This document shows positions 1-5,500 of a DNA stretch of 6,718 nucleotides, one piece after another. The notes below the pieces were generated by a model. The model had not been told where the DNA came from. It ran no database searches and saw only the letters and a program-made list of their open reading frames with translations. How positions within the stretch are numbered: position 1 is the stretch's first letter; each line of letters opens with the position of its first letter. Source of the DNA: Oscillospiraceae bacterium (lineage in GTDB: Bacteria > Bacillota > Clostridia > Oscillospirales > Oscillospiraceae); the NCBI GenBank assembly GCA_017405545.1, contig JAFRAF010000337.1, positions 1 through 6,718 of the forward strand. The letters are read 5' to 3'. The position numbers and the translations under genes were made by a program.

Positions 1-246
1 GCCCCCGCCCCGGAGATGGACCTGCTCCGGGAGGAACGAAACAAAAACCTCTATCTGGCCCTGTCCCGCATTAACGATGATTACCGGCAGGTCCTGCACC
101 TGATCTACTTCGAGGATATGAACCATGAGGAAGTCGCCCGGGTCATGGGAAAGAGCCTCCGCCAGACATACAACCTGGCTCACAGGGGCCGTCAGGCCCT
201 GCGCGAGGCACTGGAAAGGATGGGCTTTGAATATGCGGAAAACTGA
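1..246 (+). CDS. Sigma-70 family (ECF-like) RNA polymerase sigma factor, C-terminal part, 5' end outside window
   Basis: Directs RNA polymerase to a set of promoters; the visible part is region 4, which reads the -35 element. The frame is open from base 1, so 81 residues are seen and the true start lies upstream; the ATG at 16 is probably internal. Visible residues run through a helix ending in DDYRQVLHLIYFEDM, then a helix-turn-helix (about residues 38-65) with NHEEVARVMGKS, a turn, and QTYNLAHRGRQALREAL as recognition helix. The spacing and the D-Y-R-Q-V-L / E-E-V-A / A-L-R pattern are typical of sigma-70 region 4 (Sigma70_r4_2 type). Region 2 is not visible, so the ECF assignment rests on the short tail and on the neighbours, a small membrane protein and a PrsW protease. 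Its stop overlaps the next gene by 14 bases, implying translational coupling. Confidence 0.88.
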   Translation, partial: APAPEMDLLREERNKNLYLALSRINDDYRQVLHLIYFEDMNHEEVARVMGKSLRQTYNLAHRGRQALREALERMGFEYAEN

Positions 247-553
247 TGAACAGCTCCGGATTATAATGGACCGGTCCGAGAATCTGAAGAAAAAGCGCAA
301 TGACCGCAGGGTGCTGACCCTGGGGGCGCTGGCCTCATGCGCATGTCTGGCCCTGATCGCAGCTGTCTCCATGTCGCTGCCCGCCTTTTTCGACGGGGCC
401 GCCGGCAACAGCGGCCGCTACGGCAGCCTTATCCTCTCCACACCCGGCCTCGGCTATGTTATCATAGGCGTACTCGCCTTTCTGCTGGGCATATGCGTCA
501 CACTGATGTGCGTCCATCTGTCCCGACGGGGAAGGGGGAGCGACAAGCCTTGA
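233..553 (+). CDS. Small two-TM membrane protein, candidate sigma-factor partner (106 aa)
   Basis: Function not recognised. The ATG at 233 is chosen because GGAAAGGA lies 12 bases upstream and it overlaps the sigma gene end; the in-frame ATG at 266 has no good ribosome site. The protein has a charged, basic N-terminus (about residues 1-26, with LKKKRNDRR), a first hydrophobic segment (about 27-53), a short loop (54-74, FDGAAGNSGRYG), a second hydrophobic segment (75-96, YVIIGVLAFLLG) and a basic tail. The positive-inside rule predicts both ends in the cytoplasm. Residues 63-99 match residues 62-98 of the small protein at 2112-2486, with 15 of 37 identical when aligned without gaps. No zinc anti-sigma motif (HxxxCxxC) is visible. 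Its place directly after a sigma gene and in one operon with PrsW makes an anti-sigma or PrsW-substrate role attractive but unproven. Confidence 0.8.
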   Translation: MRKTDEQLRIIMDRSENLKKKRNDRRVLTLGALASCACLALIAAVSMSLPAFFDGAAGNSGRYGSLILSTPGLGYVIIGVLAFLLGICVTLMCVHLSRRGRGSDKP

Positions 554-1350
554 ACGACATGCTGACGATCAGCTTTCTTACTCTAATATCCAGTATCATA
601 GTCTACGCTCTGCTCTCAGTCCGCCTGTTCCTGAGACTCAGACGCGTGGGCCCCTCGCCTGTGCTGGTGTTCCTGCTGTTTGGCGTTGCCAATTTTCTGG
701 TCAGCGAACTGTATTGGCTCTCCCACATATTTATTACCCGGGAGAACACAATAGTGTTTGCCGCCGTGGAAGTAGCGGAGACAGGCGCATGTCTCTGCTT
801 TGCCTCATCTCTGCGGACGGCACTGGGCGAGGACGTCGGAAAAGACCGGCGTATACTGCTTGAGGCCATTGCCTTTATGGCCTGCAACACGGCGTTCTGG
901 ATAGCCTGGACCGGCGGCTGGGTGAAGGATATGATGTCTGGCGCGGCCATGTGCTATCTGTTTTACACCTGCATGCTGGGCGCTAAGTGCTATAAGCTGT
1001 TTCCGCATCATATACGGTCGGCCTTTGTGACGGGCGCGATTCTGATCTTTTCCCTTCAGACCGCGGCGCTGCTTATCGGCGGCGATACGGGAGCCCTGAT
1101 GGACAATCTCTGCGCGCCGATCTGGCTGCTGGGCATTGCTTATTTCATGTTCCGTATCATCCCCGCTGTACGCGGGGGGGGGGACACCTTAGGGCGCGGT
1201 ACCATGGCCCTGACATATACGGGCCTGGTGTGGTGCCTCTGTGCCATGTATCTGAGCTTTGAGCCCTTTTATTTTGTCCCAACCGTTTTTCAAATTTTCA
1301 TGGTAGTCATGATGGTGCTGGCCGCCGAGAAGGAGGTGGCCGGGAAATGA
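550..1350 (+). CDS. Polytopic membrane protein of unknown function (266 aa)
   Basis: No family recognised. The TTG at 550 is preferred because GGGGGAG (534-540) sits nine bases upstream and it gives a TTGA overlap with the previous gene; the ATG at 559 is the alternative (18-base spacing, 263 aa). Hydrophobic stretches lie at about residues 4-28, 36-62, 66-88, 102-124, 127-148, 155-178, 186-206, 218-236 and 240-259, so eight or nine membrane segments with short charged loops such as RTALGEDVGKDRR. There is no soluble catalytic domain, so it could be a sensor, a partner of the protease, or a scaffold. A G10 tract (1174-1183) encodes Gly209-211 in a loop, and a slip of one base either way would truncate the protein. 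The last codons carry the strong ribosome site of the protease gene, which starts inside its stop (ATGA). Confidence 0.82.
   Translation: MNDMLTISFLTLISSIIVYALLSVRLFLRLRRVGPSPVLVFLLFGVANFLVSELYWLSHIFITRENTIVFAAVEVAETGACLCFASSLRTALGEDVGKDRRILLEAIAFMACNTAFWIAWTGGWVKDMMSGAAMCYLFYTCMLGAKCYKLFPHHIRSAFVTGAILIFSLQTAALLIGGDTGALMDNLCAPIWLLGIAYFMFRIIPAVRGGGDTLGRGTMALTYTGLVWCLCAMYLSFEPFYFVPTVFQIFMVVMMVLAAEKEVAGK
1174..1183 (+). repeat. G10 homopolymer inside the polytopic membrane gene
   Basis: Ten consecutive G encode three GGG glycine codons and the first base of GAC. Deleting one G puts TAG (1190-1192) in frame, giving a 213-aa product. Adding one G runs to TGA at 1260-1262, giving 237 aa. Either change removes the last two membrane segments. 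The tract is seen directly; whether it varies in length in the population, or is a sequencing error, cannot be told from one sequence. Confidence 0.9.
1330..1339 (+). promoter_or_regulatory. Ribosome binding site of the PrsW-family gene
   Basis: AAGGAGGTGG lies within the last codons of the upstream gene (Glu-Lys-Glu-Val-Ala), seven bases before the ATG at 1347. It is close to a perfect anti-16S match and fixes the start. The protease can therefore be initiated independently as well as by coupling. Confidence 0.85.
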
Positions 1351-1979
1351 TATACGCTGAAAACATCTTCCTGTGCATCGTGGTGCCTCTGATCGTATCT
1401 CTGGTCTTTGTCAGCGGCCCGGCGCGGAACTTCGTCCTGTCCTTCCTGGTGGGTATGGGTGTTTGTCTGCTGGGAGCCTACATCAGCGGTTTTCTCACCG
1501 TGGTGTCGGGTATGACGGCGGAGGAGGTCTCCATCTACCTCTCTCCGATAGTGGAGGAGATAGTAAAGCTGCTCCCTCTGCTCTTCTACCTCTACGTGTT
1601 CAGCCCCGATGACGAGTCGGCCTTTCTGAGCGCCATAGCCATAGGGGTGGGCTTTGCCACCTTTGAGAACTGCTGCTACATACTCACCGCCGGGGCCGAG
1701 AGCCTGACTTACACTCTCATCAGGGGCCTGGCCGTGGGCGTCATGCATGTGGTCAGCATGCTTGTGCTGGCTCTGGGGCTGGTTCTTATCCGCCGTTTCA
1801 AGGTGGTGTCGCTGGCCGGAATCGTGGGAGTCCTGGCCCTGTCCATGGTCTTCCACGCCCTGTACAATCTGCTGGTCTCCCAGCCGGGGGTGACCTCCAC
1901 GATAGGCTACATTCTGCCGCTGGCCACGGCCGCGCTGCTGTATCTGCCGTTTAAGAGGCTCATGGGCAGCAAGCGGTAA
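1347..1979 (+). CDS. PrsW-family glutamic-type intramembrane protease (210 aa)
   Basis: Membrane-embedded protease of the PrsW family. In Bacillus subtilis PrsW makes the first cut in the anti-sigma factor RsiW, starting the release of an ECF sigma factor. The family motifs are in order: SPIVEEIVKLLP (E70, E71, K74), GVGFATFEN (E107, N108), RGLAVGVMH (R126, H134) and FHALYN (H170, N174). These are the conserved Glu/His set expected for the active site, so the enzyme looks intact. Hydrophobic segments fill nearly the whole 210 residues, about seven in all, which is normal to slightly short for the family. The ATG overlaps the preceding stop as ATGA, with AAGGAGGTGG ending seven bases upstream, so translation should be efficient and coupled. 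It is the last gene before a strong terminator. The substrate is unknown; the nearby two-TM proteins are candidates by context only. Confidence 0.93.
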   Translation: MIYAENIFLCIVVPLIVSLVFVSGPARNFVLSFLVGMGVCLLGAYISGFLTVVSGMTAEEVSIYLSPIVEEIVKLLPLLFYLYVFSPDDESAFLSAIAIGVGFATFENCCYILTAGAESLTYTLIRGLAVGVMHVVSMLVLALGLVLIRRFKVVSLAGIVGVLALSMVFHALYNLLVSQPGVTSTIGYILPLATAALLYLPFKRLMGSKR

Positions 1980-1993
1980 ATAACGGGTTTTTG

Positions 1994-2025
1994 CCTGCCG
2001 TCCTTCGGGGCGGCAGGATTTTTTT
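1994..2025 (+). terminator. Strong intrinsic (Rho-independent) terminator
   Basis: A 10-bp stem, CCTGCCGTCC (1994-2003) with GGGCGGCAGG (2008-2017), includes one G-T wobble, closes on a TTCG tetraloop and is followed by seven T (2019-2025) and a second seven-T run (2028-2034). It starts 15 bases after the stop of the PrsW-family gene. There is no matching A-run on the left side, so it should work only for + strand transcripts. It separates the left operon from the surface-protein operon. Confidence 0.95.
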
Positions 2026-2044
2026 GCTTTTTTTCAAAAATATG

Positions 2045-2074
2045 TGAGAAAAACCCGCCCCGGCCGCGACTAAA
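2045..2074 (+). promoter_or_regulatory. Possible ECF-type promoter of the surface-protein operon
   Basis: After the terminator a new promoter is needed for the right block. No good sigma-A pair is seen: TAAATA at 2071-2076 has only GAAAAA in the -35 place. An ECF-style reading fits somewhat better: TGAGAA (2045-2050), a 16-base spacer, then CGAC (2067-2070) followed by TAAA. Known ECF -35 elements contain AAC and -10 elements are like CGTC or CGAC, so the -35 match is imperfect. The leader to the TTG start would be about 35 bases. This is a weak call from inspection. Confidence 0.3.
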
Positions 2075-2111
2075 TAGTGAACAGCAATCATTCCGGAAAG
2101 AGGTGGTGACC

Positions 2112-2486
2112 TTGAAATACACCCTTGACGCGTCCCTGCGGGAGCCTTCGGCCCGGAGCCTCCGCCTCCGAAGGAAGCGGGAAAAAGAGTTTCTCGGCGC
2201 CCTCTCCACCACCGCGCTGGCCCTGTTCGCGGGGCTGGTGACTGCGGTGAAGGCCGTTTCCGTGCAGATCGGAACGGGGAGCGTGGGCTCCGTTTACGGG
2301 GCTTTCGTCCTGCCCAACACGGCGGGGGGCTATATACTGGCGGGCGTGATAGCTTTCGCTCTGGGAGCGGCGTTCACCCTGCTGTGCATACGGTACCAGA
2401 AGAGGGTCGCAAACAGACGATCGGAAGAAGCGGGCGGCGGGCAAGACCGGACCGACCCTGAGATATTAAAGGAGGAAGAAGCATGA
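2112..2486 (+). CDS. Small two-TM membrane protein, paralogue of the protein at 233-553 (124 aa)
   Basis: Function not recognised. The TTG at 2112 is preferred: AGAGGTGG (2099-2106) then sits five bases upstream, whereas GTG starts at 2103 or 2106 would lie inside that ribosome site. The basic N-terminus (residues 15-25, with RLRRKREK) precedes a hydrophobic segment (about 27-49), a loop with YGAFVLPNTAGG (62-73), a second hydrophobic segment (74-93, YILAGVIAFALG) and a longer polar tail (94-124) rich in Arg, then Glu and Asp. The Y-G...G-Y..xG-V-x-A-F-x-L-G pattern is shared with the small protein downstream of the sigma factor, so the two probably descend from one gene. Both ends are predicted to be cytoplasmic. 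The stop overlaps the giant gene's ATG (ATGA), tying this protein to production of the surface protein, as an anchor, accessory or regulatory subunit; which one is not decided by the sequence. Confidence 0.83.
   Translation: MKYTLDASLREPSARSLRLRRKREKEFLGALSTTALALFAGLVTAVKAVSVQIGTGSVGSVYGAFVLPNTAGGYILAGVIAFALGAAFTLLCIRYQKRVANRRSEEAGGGQDRTDPEILKEEEA
2468..2475 (+). promoter_or_regulatory. Ribosome binding site of the giant surface-protein gene
   Basis: AAAGGAGG lies seven bases before the ATG at 2483, within the 3' end of the preceding small gene. It is near-consensus and supports the start, which is also followed at once by a clear signal peptide. Confidence 0.9.
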
Positions 2487-2563
2487 TCCAGCGACTGAAA
2501 AAATCCCTGTGCGTGCTGCTGTCAGTGGTGTTTATGCTGCAGCTGGCACAGCCCGCTCTGGCG
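2483..2563 (+). other. Sec signal peptide of the giant protein
   Basis: MIQRLKKSL forms the positive N-region, CVLLSVVFMLQLA the hydrophobic core, and PALA the A-x-A cleavage motif, with cleavage expected after Ala27. There is no lipobox cysteine at the cleavage site, so signal peptidase I is expected and not lipoprotein processing. Confidence 0.9.
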
Positions 2564-5500
2564 GTCCTGCAGAGGGACGCACAGCCCGACGCAGCCTCTC
2601 CGGAGGACGTAGTCCTCACAGACGCAGAGGGCAATGAGACCCATGCGGACAAGTCATGGGAGGAGATATACCCCTACGGGGCCTTCGCCTTCGACTTGAA
2701 CGCCGCCGGGGTCAAGGAGGGCGAGGACGCCGTCATCACGGTTTACCGCCTGGGCGGCACCACTGGCCGCGCCACGGCATATATAAACTATAACCCCACC
2801 GTGGTGAAGAATGAGGACGGCAGTCCCTATTATGGTTACGCACTGAGCGCGGACGACATCACCCTTGAGGTGGAGGAGCCCATGCCCGCGGCACAGTACC
2901 AGCCTATAGGCAAGGACCCCGACCCCGAGCGGGGCGACGCCCTTATCGTCAGCGCCGCTGACGGCGATGGCTATGTCCTGACCCTGTCACAGGAGGCGGA
3001 CAGCTTCCGCTGGCAGCTCCTCTACGAGGGGAAATGGTGCGACATTACCGCGGCCGACAAAGCAGAGCTGGAGATGGACGCCGAGTTCATCGACAGCGGC
3101 GATTTCGACTTCCGCTGCATATACACTGCGGACGGCGCGAAGCTCTGCACCGATTCCCTGAAAGGGGTCACATATGTAAAGCCCGAGGCCGAGATCCTTG
3201 AGGCCATGCCCGAGGACATCGAACTGAACGCCGAACCCACGTATACGGCGCTGGAGCTGGCCGACGGGGATGAGCAGATCTCAGCTTGGATGTTCAGCCT
3301 CACCTTTGCCGAGGGCGAGTGGAAGAAGGAACTGCATATCAGCGCCCACTCGGACGGCGTCGCCGAGGCCCTTGAATCCGCCACTCTCCGCATAGCGTAT
3401 ACGGAGGGCGGAGCCGTATATCCCGGCTCTGACTCCATGATCTTCCACGTTGAGGATATAGACGAGTCTGTCTCCAGCACGGTGGGCTTCACTGTCAGGA
3501 GCGTGAAAGCTGACAAGGCCGACGGCTATGCGGAGATTACAGTGGCCCGCGAGGGCGGCAATGAGCGGGCCGTGTCCGTGGACTACCAGACTGGGGACGG
3601 CAGCGCGAAGGCTGGCGAGGATTATGTCGAGACCAGCGGCACCCTTATGTTCTACGGCAACGTGTCTGAGCTGCCCATCAAAGTGGAGCTCATTGACAGG
3701 GGTGAGCAGAGCTGCGAGTCTCTGGATTTCCATATTGAGCTGTCCGGACTGAAGGGTGACGACAACTGCGTCATGGCGGAGGATAGCGCCACGGTGGAGC
3801 TTATAAACTCCGGTACCGGCGACAGGTCCAACCTGGCCTCTGTCCTCTACGACAGCGAGACGGTGGATATGACCGCCGCCGTGAAGGATGCCCCCACCGC
3901 CGCGAACTCCGGCACCGAGACCGCCGTGGGTCAGCCTGTGGATATGGAGGAGTCTGAGCCTTCGCTGGCGACCTTTATCCCTGTTGAAGACAGTGACAAT
4001 ATGACTACACAGGTCCATAAGTTTACAGACAAAGAACTTACTGCATGGGGAAAAACCGCGATACTTGATTTTTCCAACAGCACTGTAAACAGCTGGAACT
4101 ACGCTAACCCCGATGGCACCGGTTCTGCTGAGACTTTCCGTGATTCTCTTGCCAATTTCACCAGTCCTTCCAGCGGAACCGCAACCATTCAAAGCCATGG
4201 AATAATGCTGAAAGGTTCAGCGGACACATCTATACAGCTTAAATCCAGTGACAAGTTTAACCTTCAGTACGCCGGTCAGATGTTTTCCAAATATCAGGTC
4301 TCGATAATATCAACATACGATAATACCAATCAAAGGCCACAGGTCGTAGTCACAAAAGGAAATACTACGTCCACCTATCCGACCGAAGACAAAATCACCA
4401 GCACATCCGTCTCACAATCGACAGGAAAAACCGATCTCGATTGGAACGATTCTTTTGGATTAACAGTACAACTCGAGAACACCGGAGGAAAGGAGTGCTC
4501 TGTCTATCTTGGTACAGGCGCTTTCTACGGTCGAAGACACTTTAAGGATAATTCTTTTTCCGTCGAAATCACGACTCCCAACGATGAAAACACGGCGCCG
4601 GATGGTTGCGCGGTAATTTCAGATTATTCCAAGTTCTATCCCACCGTGGAGGTTGTGTCCGGCGATAATTTCAGTGAATATGTACCTGGCAGCGGCGGCA
4701 ACAATGGCCATTATATAGAACACAACAGTCTCTATGTCGGCTCTACGATCAAAATCTCCGCCCCTGATCTTGAAGGCTATCAGATTGCCAGTATTGTGGT
4801 GCTCCAGAATAAAAAGAAAACGGACGAAGACATAAACTGGACCAGATTTGAAAAGTTTGATATGGGCACGCAAACGTACTCAAGCGAAAATCCGGACTAT
4901 AGTGGTGACGATCCCAATCATACGGTATCCATGACGGTTCGACTGCTTGGAGTCAACGGTACGTTGGATCAGGACGACTTGGATGCCAAATATAAAATCC
5001 GCGTCGTATATGAACGGAGACCGAGGATCATAGTAGACCTGACTCCGTCCCTTCCCCGGGATGACAATGGTACGATCCTGACCGATCAGGTATCTCAGCT
5101 CTTTGCGGATACGAACGGAAAGTATTATAACGGAAATGAGGATCATGGCTTTGGGTCTGCCTTACTTGATTGTTCCTATACACTTTGGCACGGCGCTTAC
5201 GATGATTTTACAGACTTTGAAAAAACAGTTTATTCAGATAACTGGCGTCCTGCTATAGATGAAATAAATGGAAAAAACCAGTGGGTTTATGAAGTCGCAA
5301 CTCTACAATACCTGAATTTCGGTCTGCCAGAGGAAGACATACTGGTTTTCAATGGAAAAGCCTATTCAGGCAACGAGACGATCTATCTGTCAGAAGCCGA
5401 CCTGGCTACAGACCTGATTTTCTACTACTATCACTCATCTTACCAGGGCGCAATCAGCCCCATGACCACAACTGTGCTTTTTAAGCAGCTCTTTTGGGAC

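Noticed and set aside
125..232. Upstream extension of the two-TM gene to an ATG at 125
   Set aside because: It would run through the sigma region 4 coding sequence in another frame and adds a low-quality Trp/Arg-rich sequence. The ATG at 233 fits the operon layout.
337..549. Upstream extension of the polytopic gene to an ATG at 337
   Set aside because: This would overlap the two-TM gene by more than 200 bases and adds an Arg/Pro/His-rich, non-membrane sequence. The TTG at 550 has a good ribosome site.
233..553. Zinc-type anti-sigma (ZAS) factor
   Set aside because: No HxxxCxxC motif is present. The cysteines (36, 38, 88, 93) lie in membrane segments, so only a non-ZAS partner role can be considered.
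1290..1856. - strand open frame of 188 codons
   Set aside because: It is antisense to the PrsW-family gene, whose catalytic motifs are intact. The His/Gln-rich translation is typical of a shadow of a membrane-protein gene.
3281..4198. Long - strand open frame (305 codons)
   Set aside because: It lies wholly inside the giant + strand gene, whose product has recognisable Calx-beta strands here. The - strand translation shows no domain and is a by-product of GC-rich codon use.
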